NCBI GenBank assembly: GCA_002238925.1
Contig: MPNH01000002.1
Span: forward strand, 1 to 64,000
Length of the DNA stretch: 64,000 nt
From: Spirochaetaceae bacterium bin103
GTDB lineage: Bacteria; Spirochaetota; Spirochaetia; SZUA-6; Bin103
Reading direction: 5' to 3'
Shown here: one piece after another, positions 54,977 through 63,529 of the stretch
Layout of the letters: each line of letters starts with the position of its first letter
How positions within the stretch are numbered: position 1 is the stretch's first letter
The notes under the pieces: model-generated
Databases searched by the model: none
Seen by the model: only the letters and a program-made list of their open reading frames with translations
Told to the model about the DNA's origin: nothing
Program-made: the position numbers and the translations under genes

Positions 54977-55459
54977 ATGTCAGACAAGACATATAATGCG
55001 TCAGATGACAAGAAACACTTGAGTCCCGTCTTTCAGGGGATTGCCGGAACCCTTACCGCGCTTACCGTGCTCGCCAACCTGATCTTCACGGTGCTCGGCT
55101 TGTTCGGCGTGGTGGACATGGGAGCCGTCCGGCAAGGGGGCGCCGCGCTCGCCTACGTGGTTGCGATCGGCGCGTTCGCACTGAGTCCGCTGGTTGCGGT
55201 CGGCATCGTCGCCGTCGGCCTGTTCAACGCGATCGGCATCATCGCCATCGGCGCCGGGTCCGCGCGCGGCATCATTGCGATCAGCGGCGACGACGCGGGC
55301 GGCATCATTGCGATCAGCGCCGGCGGACGGGCATCCGGCCTCCTGATCGGCATCGGCGAGGAAGCGCGCGGCATGATCACCATCTCCTACTCGGGCCGCA
55401 AGGCGACGGCGTTCGGACGTTGGCCAGCGTGGCCCCGCAAGGACGCTGACGGCGGCTGA
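54977..55459 (+). CDS. Membrane protein with 11-residue GIIAI repeats
   Basis: 160 aa from ATG 54977, with GGGAGG upstream. Two probable membrane helices occupy about residues 18-80 (GTLTALTVLANLIFTVLGLF, LAYVVAIGAFALSPLVAVG). The C-terminal part repeats an ~11-residue unit starting G-I-I-A-I: GIIAIGAGSAR, GIIAISGDDAG, GIIAISAGGRAS, GLLIGIGEEAR, GMITIS. Such short glycine-hydrophobic repeats can fold as a beta-solenoid or a membrane-associated sheet. No named family recognised. It lies head-to-head with the DUF499-like remnant. Confidence 0.7.
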   Translation: MSDKTYNASDDKKHLSPVFQGIAGTLTALTVLANLIFTVLGLFGVVDMGAVRQGGAALAYVVAIGAFALSPLVAVGIVAVGLFNAIGIIAIGAGSARGIIAISGDDAGGIIAISAGGRASGLLIGIGEEARGMITISYSGRKATAFGRWPAWPRKDADGG

Positions 55460-55835
55460 TTCCGCACGTTCGCCGGGTTCGCCGGAAGCGGCGCCGGCGT
55501 CGTGGGCGCGGGCCGAGCTTCCGTGGCCGGGACTGCCGCCGGGCGCGGTCTCGACCGCGGCGCTGACTTGCACGCGGGCCGGACAAGGAGGTGTTCGAGA
55601 AATTGGCAGCAGGCAAGAAATCGTCATCGACGTTCGTTTCGTGCCGTCTTGCAGGAGATGAGAGACGACCTGGGCGTGGTGGAAGGCGACGTAAGAGAGG
55701 ACGTCAAACGGCTCATGAAGAGTTGAGCGCCGAGCCGGCGGCGGGGCTCACCCGGAGGGAACCACAGCCGAGCCAATAGGCGTCTTGGGGCGCTTGGGAC
55801 TTGCGCGGCGGCGATTTCGTCACGATACTGAAAGC
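55460..55835. other. Gap with small-protein debris
   Basis: About 376 bases between the repeat membrane protein and the next possible gene. It contains the diverged remnant listed at 55580-55726; the rest shows no gene that I can support. Confidence 0.4.
55580..55726 (+). pseudogene. Remnant of small protein, shared C-terminal module (copy 2), frameshifted
   Basis: One plus frame reads EVFEKLAAGKKSSSTFVS to about 55640; a neighbouring frame then reads FRAVLQEMRDDLGVVEGD and REDVKRLMKS before a TGA at 55726. Together they suggest a single broken small gene. The second part matches the remnant at 49057-49159. Family not recognised. Confidence 0.4.
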
Positions 55836-56096
55836 ATGGACTCTTCAGCCAAGCCGGACCCGCGCGCGGCTCTCGCGGCGAGTTTGGACGGCACGCTTCC
55901 CGGAGCGGCGAACATCCCTGTTGCCGACGTGCGGCGCGCGCGCCTTCGCGTCGACAGCGGCAGGGACGAGCAACTCGAACTCGACTTCCACGAGCCGACG
56001 AGGACGGACCAGGAGGACTGGCACCTGGTGCGGGACGTAGAGCCAGCGCTTCCGGGCCCGGCCAGGCCGAACCCACCCCTACTCTCTTGGGACTGA
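55836..56096 (+). CDS. Possible small hypothetical protein
   Basis: 86 aa from ATG 55836 (MDSSAKPDPRAALAASL), mid region RRARLRVDSGRDEQLELDF and a proline-rich end. No family and only a weak ribosome-binding site (GAAAG). It is retained because its charge pattern is more protein-like than nearby frames, but it may be non-coding. Confidence 0.3.
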   Translation: MDSSAKPDPRAALAASLDGTLPGAANIPVADVRRARLRVDSGRDEQLELDFHEPTRTDQEDWHLVRDVEPALPGPARPNPPLLSWD

Positions 56097-56227
56097 GTCG
56101 GCCGCGGAACGGCACGCCGGTGACGGCCGGTAACATGCCGGCGCAGGGCTCCGCGTCGGAGGCCCCGCCTCGGTCAGTCACCGGCGCCGGACCTGCAACT
56201 GCCCTGCACGCCGAGTGCATCGGGCAC

Positions 56228-57481
56228 ATGAACGAGGGCATCGATCAGCGAGACCCGCTGATCGCCGGGGCACTGGCCGGTGAACTGCGCCGCCAGCAGG
56301 AGCAGATCGAACTCATCGCCGCCGAGAACATCGTCAGTCGCGCCGTGCTCGACGCACTCGGCCACATGGTGACCAACAAGACGCTGGAAGGCTACCCCGG
56401 CGCCCGCTATCACGCCGGCGGGCGCTACGTCGACGTGATGGAGCAGGCGGCAATCGAGCGCGCCTGCGAGCTGTTCGACTGCGCCTACGCCAACGTACAG
56501 CCGCACTCCGGCAGTCAGGCCAATCTTGCCGTGTTCTTTGCGCTGGTCCGCCCCGGCGACCGAGTGCTCAGTCTGGACCTCGCGGCCGGCGGCCACCTGA
56601 GCCACGGGCTGCGTTCGAACCTGTCAGGCCGCTGGTTCGAGGCCCACCACTACGGGGTCTCACGCGAAACCGGCATGATCGACTACGACGAGGTCGAAGC
56701 GAAGGCCCTGGAAGTGCAGCCGCGGCTGCTGGTTGCCGGCGGCTCGTCCTATCCGAGAGCACTGGATTTCGAAAGGCTTGCAGCGACCGCGAACAAGGTG
56801 GGTGCCCACTTCGTGGTGGACATGGCGCACTTTGCCGGCCTCGTGGCGGGCGGCGCGCATCCGTCGCCGATACCGCACGCCGATATCGTTACCGCGACCA
56901 CCACCAAGACCCTCAGGGGTCCGCGCGGCGGCGTGATCCTGGCTCGTGAGGAGAGCTGGGCGAGGAAACTGCAGTCCGCCGTCTTTCCGGGCGTTCAGGG
57001 CAGCCTTCACCCGCAAGTCATAGCCGCGAAGGCGGTGTGCCTGGGCGAGGCGCTGCAGCCCGAATTCGGACGCTACGCCCGCCAGGTGAAGCGCAACGCC
57101 GCGAAGCTGGCCGCGGTGCTGGCCGACGGCGGGGTGTCGATCGTTACCGGCGGCACCGACACCCACCTGGTCCTGCTCGACCTGTCCGCAACGGGAGTGA
57201 CCGGGCAGGCTGCCGAGCGCGTGCTTGAACACGCCGGCATCACCTCCAACAAGAACCCCATCCCGTTCGACGTCCGCAGCCCGGCCAAGTGGAGCGGGTT
57301 GCGCCTGGGAGTCGCCGCTGCCACCACGCGCGGGTTCCGGGAGGCCGAAATCGAACGCGTCGGACGGCTGATTGCCTCCCTCATCGGATCACCGGACCCC
57401 GGCGACCTGGATGAAGCGCGGCGCACCGTGGCGGAGCTCTGCCACGCGTTCCCTGTCTACGGCCCCGGCAGCCTCGTGTAG
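56228..57481 (+). CDS. Serine hydroxymethyltransferase-like PLP enzyme (divergent)
   Basis: 417 aa, the normal length of SHMT, which interconverts serine and glycine with tetrahydrofolate. Family blocks: LIAAENIVSRAVLDALG, EGYPGARYHAGG, ANVQPHSGSQANL, VDMAHFAGLVAGG and NKNPIPFD. The PLP lysine is K227 in TATTTKTLRGPRGG; in canonical SHMT the residue before it is histidine (TTTTHKT), here threonine T226. EGYPGxRYxGG is changed to RYHAGG. It may be a paralogue with altered substrate. Start at 56228 is chosen by alignment to family length; the frame is open upstream to 56087. Confidence 0.88.
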   Translation: MNEGIDQRDPLIAGALAGELRRQQEQIELIAAENIVSRAVLDALGHMVTNKTLEGYPGARYHAGGRYVDVMEQAAIERACELFDCAYANVQPHSGSQANLAVFFALVRPGDRVLSLDLAAGGHLSHGLRSNLSGRWFEAHHYGVSRETGMIDYDEVEAKALEVQPRLLVAGGSSYPRALDFERLAATANKVGAHFVVDMAHFAGLVAGGAHPSPIPHADIVTATTTKTLRGPRGGVILAREESWARKLQSAVFPGVQGSLHPQVIAAKAVCLGEALQPEFGRYARQVKRNAAKLAAVLADGGVSIVTGGTDTHLVLLDLSATGVTGQAAERVLEHAGITSNKNPIPFDVRSPAKWSGLRLGVAAATTRGFREAEIERVGRLIASLIGSPDPGDLDEARRTVAELCHAFPVYGPGSLV

Positions 57482-57528
57482 ATCACCCCACCCGCAACGA
57501 CACCGCCTGACAGCCTGCTGCGGCGAGG

Positions 57529-59163
57529 ATGGCAAGGATGACAACCGTGCGACTCTCTGCAACGATGGAGCCAGTGCTCACGTTCAATACCGAAGGACCG
57601 GTTGTCGCCGCGGACCACTACCACATCCCGCCGCTGGAGCGGATCGATCTGGACGACGTGCTTGGGCTCGTACGGGGCAAGAAGTACTTCGTTCTGCATG
57701 CGCCGAGACAGACCGGCAAGACTTCGGCGCTGCTGGCGTTGCGGGACCTGCTGAACGGCGGCACCGCGGGCGAGTACCGCTGCGTCTACGCCAACGTCGA
57801 GGATGGCCAGGCGACGCGCGAGAACGTGGCCGAGGGCATGCGCACCGTGCTTGCCGAGTTGGCGCTCCAGGCAAGCCTGACGCTGGGCGACGACACCCTG
57901 GAGGAACTCTGGCCGGCGGTGCTGGAGCGCGTCGGGCCGGCCCAGGCATTGCGGCACGCGCTATTGCGCTGGAGCATGGCCGACCCGCGGCCCCTGGTGC
58001 TGCTGATCGACGAGATCGACGCCTTGGTCGGCGACACCCTGCTCTCGGTGCTGCGGCAGTTGCGCACCGGCTACGTCGACCGCCCGGTGCGCTTCCCGCA
58101 AAGCATCGTGCTGTGCGGCGTGCGCGACGTGCGCGACTACCGCATCCACTCGACCGCCGAGAACCGCATGGTGCTCGGTGGCAGCGCCTTCAACATCAAG
58201 GCCAAGTCACTGCGGCTGGGCGACTTCTCGCAGCAGGAGGTGCGCGCGTTGCTGGCGCAGCACACCGCGGCCACCGGACAGGCGTTTACCGAGCAGGCGG
58301 TGGATCTGATCCTGACGCAGACCGCCGGGCAGCCGTGGCTGGTGAACGCGCTGTGCCGCGAGGCATGCTTCGACGACGAGGCGGGGCGGGATCGCTCTCG
58401 CCTGATCACGGAGCGGGCCATCCTGGAAGCTCAGGAACGCCTGATCCTGGCACGGGTAACCCACCTCGACAACCTCGCCGACAAGCTGCGCGAAGAACGC
58501 GTACGGCGCGTGGTCGAACCGCTCTTGACCGGCGCGGTCGAGACCGTCTGCTCGGAGGAGGATCTGGCCTACGTTCGCGATCTGGGCCTCCTGGCGCCGG
58601 CCGACGGCGGCCCGCCACGCATCGCCAACCCGGTCTACGCCGAGGTCGTGCCCCGGCATCTGAGCTACGCGGTGCAGGAGACGCTGCCGCAACAGACGAC
58701 GTGGTACGTGAGCGCGGATGGCGCCCTGGACGTGCCGGGGCTGCTTGCCGCGTTCCAGCAGTTCTTCCGCGAGCACTCCGAGCACTGGGTGCAGCGGTTC
58801 GAGCGGTACCACGAGGCCGGCCCCCAGCTGCTGCTGCAGGCGCACCTGCAACGCATCGTGAACGGCGGCGGGCGCATCGAGCGGGAGTACGCACTCGGGC
58901 GCGGGCGCACCGACCTGCTCATCGTGTGGCCGCAGGACGGCGCCGAGCGCCGCTTCGTCGTGGAATGCAAGGTGCTGCGCAAGGACCTGAAGCAGACCAT
59001 CGCCGAGGGCGTGGAACAGACGCGCGGCTACATGGACCGCTGCGGCGCGGAGTCAGGACACCTGATCCTGTTCGACCGCGCACCGGACCGAACCTGGGCA
59101 GACAAGTTCTTCCGCCGCCCACCCTCCGCCGACGGCGCCCCGGTCACCGTCTGGGGCATGTAA
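57529..59163 (+). CDS. AAA-type ATPase with C-terminal PD-(D/E)XK nuclease-like domain
   Basis: 544 aa. FNTEGPV and HYHIPPLERID open a family of AAA-like ATPases common in accessory DNA. Walker A is APRQTGKTSALL (~58-69) and Walker B PLVLLIDEIDAL, followed by CGVRDVRDYR and a winged-helix-like region. The C-terminal ~100 residues contain GRGRTDLLIVW and RRFVVECKVLRKD, a D...ExK restriction-like core. ATG at 57529 with another at 57538; the homologous region begins only near residue 13. It lies 47 bases after the SHMT-like gene but probably belongs to the defence island. Confidence 0.82.
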   Translation: MARMTTVRLSATMEPVLTFNTEGPVVAADHYHIPPLERIDLDDVLGLVRGKKYFVLHAPRQTGKTSALLALRDLLNGGTAGEYRCVYANVEDGQATRENVAEGMRTVLAELALQASLTLGDDTLEELWPAVLERVGPAQALRHALLRWSMADPRPLVLLIDEIDALVGDTLLSVLRQLRTGYVDRPVRFPQSIVLCGVRDVRDYRIHSTAENRMVLGGSAFNIKAKSLRLGDFSQQEVRALLAQHTAATGQAFTEQAVDLILTQTAGQPWLVNALCREACFDDEAGRDRSRLITERAILEAQERLILARVTHLDNLADKLREERVRRVVEPLLTGAVETVCSEEDLAYVRDLGLLAPADGGPPRIANPVYAEVVPRHLSYAVQETLPQQTTWYVSADGALDVPGLLAAFQQFFREHSEHWVQRFERYHEAGPQLLLQAHLQRIVNGGGRIEREYALGRGRTDLLIVWPQDGAERRFVVECKVLRKDLKQTIAEGVEQTRGYMDRCGAESGHLILFDRAPDRTWADKFFRRPPSADGAPVTVWGM

Positions 59164-59189
59164 CGCCAAGCACAATGCGCCCCGGCCGG

Positions 59190-60374
59190 TCAGCGAGCGA
59201 CGGCTCCCTCCTCGCTCACCACAGATAGGAGCCGCTCGCGAATCGCTCGGCTGGAGGCCGCCAGGTTGACGGTCGCAAAGCGGACTTCATGTCCCTGTAT
59301 CACTCCGGACTCATATACGTCGCCTTCCACGGCCGGATGAAGCAACATCCCAGTCGCCCGTCGCGACAGCGGATCTGAGGCCGTTTCCTGGGACCTCAGG
59401 TAGGAGTAGATCTGGTAGATGTACCCGCTCCTGAGTACCTCGCGACGGAAACGGCCGGAGGTCAAGATCGACGTGAACTTGGTGTCAATAACGAATCGAC
59501 GGTCCCGACTTGGATGTTCGGCATCACGAAGGTCGAGAACGATGTCCATCTCCATCTTCGGCATGAGTTCCCTCAACCCCGGCGTGCCGTGCTCCACGGG
59601 CCACGAATACTGGCTTCCGGGGCGAGTGGTCCAGCCGTCCGGCGACAACACGACGTCGTAGAAGCCGCCAACTGCCGCCTCGAACAGCCTCCGAGCCCAG
59701 ATCTCGTCCCGGTCCGGCGATGCCAGGTACGTTCCTCCCACTGACTCAGTGGGCAGAGCCAGGCTGAACGACAGTTCAGCGGCGGCCATCATTCTACGAT
59801 CCTCGGGATCCATTCGCCCGCGCAGCTCCGCGACAACAGCTTGCCGTCCCCGAGGATGGCCGAGCGCCGGATCGGAACTCACCCCGGCGCGTTCCAGCCG
59901 TGCATCCGCGGCGGTGCACCGCGACACCAATTCGCCCCTCCGCACCACCCGTGCCAAGTGCTGCAACGCCGCGCGAACGAAGCGGTTGCGCTGTGTGTCA
60001 ACTGTCAGGACCTCGAACCGGCACGCGACCCGTCCGCGACGAAGCAGTTGCCTCCGTTCGGTACGCAGGAGATCGATACTGCCGCGTACCCTACGGAGAT
60101 CGCCGCTGGTCGATTGGAATGCAAAGCTCAGGTTACGCCGCAGTCGCAAGTCGACAGCATGGGTGAGAATTTCAGCCGCAAGGTCAGCAATTTCGTCCGG
60201 GTTTTCCTCGGCGCTCGCCCGCTGAGCCGGTCGTAGTTCCCGGTACAACCGCGACGCGTATAACATCAACAGCCACAGGTTCCTGACCGGAATCCTGCCC
60301 ACCATCAGGTCGATTCCGTGCCCCTCCGGCTGAGTCCGTTCAACAGGCGCCCTGGGTGGGCTGACATCTGCCAT
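59190..60374 (-). CDS. mcrC: McrC-like subunit of McrBC restriction system
   Basis: 394 aa nuclease subunit of a type IV, methylation-dependent restriction system. N-terminal block IPVRNLWLLMLYASRLY is typical of McrC; the middle contains RRNLSFAFQSTSGDL and RVRGSIDLLRTE. The PD-(D/E)XK core is PKMEMDIVLDL then RRFVIDTKF, followed by FRREVLRSGYIYQIYSYLR. It starts within the stop of the upstream ATPase (TAATG, one-base overlap), which fixes the start at 60374. Together McrB and McrC cut DNA between modified sites. Confidence 0.92.
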   Translation of the reverse strand: MADVSPPRAPVERTQPEGHGIDLMVGRIPVRNLWLLMLYASRLYRELRPAQRASAEENPDEIADLAAEILTHAVDLRLRRNLSFAFQSTSGDLRRVRGSIDLLRTERRQLLRRGRVACRFEVLTVDTQRNRFVRAALQHLARVVRRGELVSRCTAADARLERAGVSSDPALGHPRGRQAVVAELRGRMDPEDRRMMAAAELSFSLALPTESVGGTYLASPDRDEIWARRLFEAAVGGFYDVVLSPDGWTTRPGSQYSWPVEHGTPGLRELMPKMEMDIVLDLRDAEHPSRDRRFVIDTKFTSILTSGRFRREVLRSGYIYQIYSYLRSQETASDPLSRRATGMLLHPAVEGDVYESGVIQGHEVRFATVNLAASSRAIRERLLSVVSEEGAVAR

Positions 60375-62101
60375 TAGAAGCCTTCAAGCAGCCTCCGCTG
60401 ATGGTCGTCTGCCGTCTTGGTTTGGTCGAACCAGTATTCGCGAAGCAACGGCGCAATCTCGGTCTCCACGACTTCCCTGAACCAAGCCACCGGATCATCG
60501 ATCTTGACGCCCGGCGGCGTGGTTACATAGCTATGACCCACTCGAAACTGATCACCGAGACTCTGGTCGGACGAGATCCCTTCATTCAAGGCGATCATTC
60601 GTTGCTCGATCTTACGCGAGATGTCTTCATCGACGCCGCCTTGCTCACGCATCCACGTACGCCACGGATCGCCAAACGTCGGCTCCAGATCGACAAACGT
60701 AAACCGACGCCGCAAAGCCAAATCGACAAGCGCCAACGAACGATCGGCGACATTCATGGTGCCGATCACATACACGTTGGGAGGAATGTAGACGCGTTCG
60801 TTGTCATCCCGTGGAATGGCGAGCGCCAACGCCTCATCCTTGTTCCGTTTGTCAGCCTCCAAGAGCGTAAGCATCTCGCCGAATATCTGCGCTGGATTTC
60901 CCCTGTTGATTTCCTCTATCACCACCACATACTTGTTGCCGCGATCATTTTGCGCGGCTGTGATGATCTTCAGTAACGGACCGTCGACCAGATCCAGCTT
61001 ACCAGCTTCAGGACGATGCCCTCTCACGAAGTCCTCATAAGACAAGTTCGGATGAAACTGAAGCCGCTTGACCAGCCGGTCGTCCCTGCGCCCAATTAGC
61101 GCGTACGCCAACCTTCTTGCCAGCCACGTCTTTCCTGTCCCTGGCGGGCCCTGCAGAATCAGATTCATCCGTTGCTGCAAGCGATTGAGAGCCACCTCAA
61201 GCCTCTGCCACGAGAGAAAACAACCGTCGGACCGAATATTATCGATTGAATAAACGGGGGTAGCTTGCGTCTCGTTGCCATTTGTCTTCGTTGGGGCGGC
61301 ACCCTTCGTTGTGTGAGCTACTCCGTTACCACCAGTCACCACAACAGGCGGCTTTGGCTTGGCAGTCGATTCATACGCGGCGAACGATAAATCCGGAAAC
61401 GATTTCACATGGGAATTCGGATCTTGAAATCGCCTGAGAAGCCGGTCTCTGAGGTCCAAGTACTCAGCTCCGCTTGGCTCCTTGGTTACATTTTCTCCGA
61501 GCACCGCTCGAATGTACTTGATCGAATTCGTGTCCAGAGTGGGAAAGCTCCATGGCCTGATCCAAAACAACCCCATAGTCAACTTGGCGACGCCAACATG
61601 CTTGACCGAAAGTGCTTCACCATAAGAGCGCTCCAATGGTTCACGACGTTCATCACCATGGCTGTCGGCGAATTCAATTGCATGTTCAAACACTTGCCAC
61701 AGTTTCTCAATGTCGTGCGTATCTCGATTCTCTTCGTTGGCGAAGTACCACCAAGCCAAAGGACTCAACAACGGAATCCCGTCTTGACTATCCGTAAGGC
61801 TCGGTGTCGACTCGTGGACATTCACAAAAGCGCCTATTTCATTCGCAATCGCTCGTCGAGTCTCGTCCTTCGTACGTCGATTGAAGCACGCAATGATAGT
61901 GAACGGACAGATGTCTCGTAGAAAGCCCTGGGTACCGTCTTTGTACGTATCAACAATTCTTGGGAATCGATCATTCATCCTGCCGGCTATCTCTTTGAGA
62001 CCTGAGACCAACGAGCTTCGGTCGTCTCGAAATTGCATCAGTCTATCGGCGACTTCGGAGTAGAATTTGGTCCACCCGAATCCGTGTCCTTCATTGTCCA
62101 T
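60374..62101 (-). CDS. mcrB: McrB-like AAA+ GTPase subunit of McrBC restriction system
   Basis: 575 aa. The N-terminal ~270 residues form a specificity module (SPLAWWYFANEEN, MGLFWIRPWSFPTLDTNSIK) of the kind that reads DNA. The AAA+ core has Walker A QGPPGTGKTWLARRL near residue 318, Walker B YVVVIEEINRGNPAQIFGE, sensor IGTMNVADRSLALVD and RRRFTFVDLEP. In McrB the motor hydrolyses GTP to translocate DNA for McrC. GGAG eight bases upstream supports ATG 62101. GC content is lower than in the chromosome around it. Confidence 0.92.
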   Translation of the reverse strand: MDNEGHGFGWTKFYSEVADRLMQFRDDRSSLVSGLKEIAGRMNDRFPRIVDTYKDGTQGFLRDICPFTIIACFNRRTKDETRRAIANEIGAFVNVHESTPSLTDSQDGIPLLSPLAWWYFANEENRDTHDIEKLWQVFEHAIEFADSHGDERREPLERSYGEALSVKHVGVAKLTMGLFWIRPWSFPTLDTNSIKYIRAVLGENVTKEPSGAEYLDLRDRLLRRFQDPNSHVKSFPDLSFAAYESTAKPKPPVVVTGGNGVAHTTKGAAPTKTNGNETQATPVYSIDNIRSDGCFLSWQRLEVALNRLQQRMNLILQGPPGTGKTWLARRLAYALIGRRDDRLVKRLQFHPNLSYEDFVRGHRPEAGKLDLVDGPLLKIITAAQNDRGNKYVVVIEEINRGNPAQIFGEMLTLLEADKRNKDEALALAIPRDDNERVYIPPNVYVIGTMNVADRSLALVDLALRRRFTFVDLEPTFGDPWRTWMREQGGVDEDISRKIEQRMIALNEGISSDQSLGDQFRVGHSYVTTPPGVKIDDPVAWFREVVETEIAPLLREYWFDQTKTADDHQRRLLEGF

Positions 62102-62162
62102 ACTCGTGACTCCTAACGTGGACTATTGTTCGCAAATTTGGTCTTCACGATCGGTCAACCAG

Positions 62163-62618
62163 CTACGTCGGCAAGGTGGGGGATTGGTAGAGTTCGAGGG
62201 AGATGCCATCGGGGTCGCTGAAGTAGGCGATGGTGCCGCCGCGGGCGCCGGTGTCGGGGTTGGGTTCCAGGTGCACGGGGTCGGATACCACGGCCACGCC
62301 GCACGCACGCAGGTGGGCTACGGCGGCGTGGATGTCGGCTACCCCGAAGGCGATGTGGGAGGTGCCGGGATTGGGAATCTGCAGATCCACCTTGGCGCCG
62401 GCGGGTTCGTACTGGATCAACTCCAGCGCCGGGTGCGGGGAATCGGCATGGTACAGGATGGCGTTGTGCATGGTGATGCCCGGGTGCGCGATGGCGCTGG
62501 CGATGTCTTCGGTGCGCGTGACCCGCGAGCGCAGGCTCATGCCCATCACGTCGCGGTAGAACGCGAGTGAGCGCTCCAGGTCGGTGACGATGAGGCAGTA
62601 GTGGTTGATCGAAAACAT
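62163..62618 (-). CDS. Glyoxalase/VOC-family protein
   Basis: 151 aa vicinal-oxygen-chelate fold protein: NHYCLIVTDLERSLAFYRDV at the start (metal-binding H in INHY), ALELIQYEPAG, SHIAFGVADIHAAVAHL (second half) and YFSDPDGISLELYQSP (metal-binding E). Members include dioxygenases, lyases and isomerases. The start at 62618 follows GGAGGAGGAG. It lies 23 bases downstream of two amidohydrolase genes on the same strand, so a shared catabolic pathway is plausible. Confidence 0.88.
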   Translation of the reverse strand: MFSINHYCLIVTDLERSLAFYRDVMGMSLRSRVTRTEDIASAIAHPGITMHNAILYHADSPHPALELIQYEPAGAKVDLQIPNPGTSHIAFGVADIHAAVAHLRACGVAVVSDPVHLEPNPDTGARGGTIAYFSDPDGISLELYQSPTLPT

Positions 62619-62641
62619 GGCGCTTCTCCTCCTCCGCCCCG

Positions 62642-63529
62642 TCACGGGAGCGGAATATCGAACATGCGGGCGGTGTTCAGCCCGAGGATGTTCTCCTTGT
62701 CGCGGTCGGGAATGTCGGCGTAGAACACCGGGCCGAGCGGAAAGGTAAAGGTGAGTTGCGGGACGTCGGAGCCGTACAGGATCTTTTCGCTGCCGGCGCG
62801 CCGCACCGCGTACTCCACCAGCCCGTAATGGCGCCCGGCGGAGCCGGACAGGTCTACGTAGGCGTTGTCCAGCCGCGCCGCCACGGCCATCGCTTCTTCC
62901 ACTCCTTCCCAGCGGTCAAAGCCCATCGTGTGCGCCAGGATCACCGGCACGGACGGGAACTCGCGCGCCACCTTGGCCACCGCCTCGGCGCCGCAGTAGG
63001 CGCGCTGCGCCTCCGGGCCGGTGTGGATCAGGATCGGGTAGCCGTGGTCGCGCGCGTATTCGAACGCCGGACGGTAGCGCGGGTCGGTGATCTTGACCGG
63101 GTGGCTGTACTGGGTGGGGTGCAGCTTGATGCCGCGCATGCGCGGGTGGCGCAGACAGCGCTCCAGCTCGCTGGCCATCAGCTCCGGATAAGCGGGGTGC
63201 ACTACCACGTAGCCCAGGTAGCGGTCCGGGAATTGGTCCAGCGCCGCCAGCACCTCGTCGTTGCCGGCCCGGATGTCGCCGCTGAAGATTGCCCAGATCG
63301 AGCTCACTACCGCCACCCGGATGCCGATCCGGCTCATCTGGCGTGCCAGCTCGACGGGATCCGCGGCTGCTTCGTACACCGCCGGCGCATGGCCGAAATG
63401 CAGGTGGTTGTCGAAGATCACCAGATCGTCGTAAGGCGGACCCGCACGCGCCACCTCTGCCACGCGGCTGGGCCCGAACGCACCACCTGCATTCGTCCCG
63501 CCACCGCGATCCTCGTTGCCGCCGCTCAC
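62642..63529 (-). CDS. Amidohydrolase-2 family hydrolase
   Basis: 295 aa TIM-barrel hydrolase. N-terminal metal motif IFDNHLHFGHAP (HxH), RGIKLHPTQYSHPV, ILIHTGPEAQ and VILAHTMGFDRW, and a C-terminal YGSDVPQL aspartate form the amidohydrolase_2 active site. The start is a GTG at 63529 overlapping the upstream stop by four bases (GTGA), linking translation of the two amidohydrolases. Substrate unknown. Confidence 0.88.
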   Translation of the reverse strand: MSGGNEDRGGGTNAGGAFGPSRVAEVARAGPPYDDLVIFDNHLHFGHAPAVYEAAADPVELARQMSRIGIRVAVVSSIWAIFSGDIRAGNDEVLAALDQFPDRYLGYVVVHPAYPELMASELERCLRHPRMRGIKLHPTQYSHPVKITDPRYRPAFEYARDHGYPILIHTGPEAQRAYCGAEAVAKVAREFPSVPVILAHTMGFDRWEGVEEAMAVAARLDNAYVDLSGSAGRHYGLVEYAVRRAGSEKILYGSDVPQLTFTFPLGPVFYADIPDRDKENILGLNTARMFDIPLP

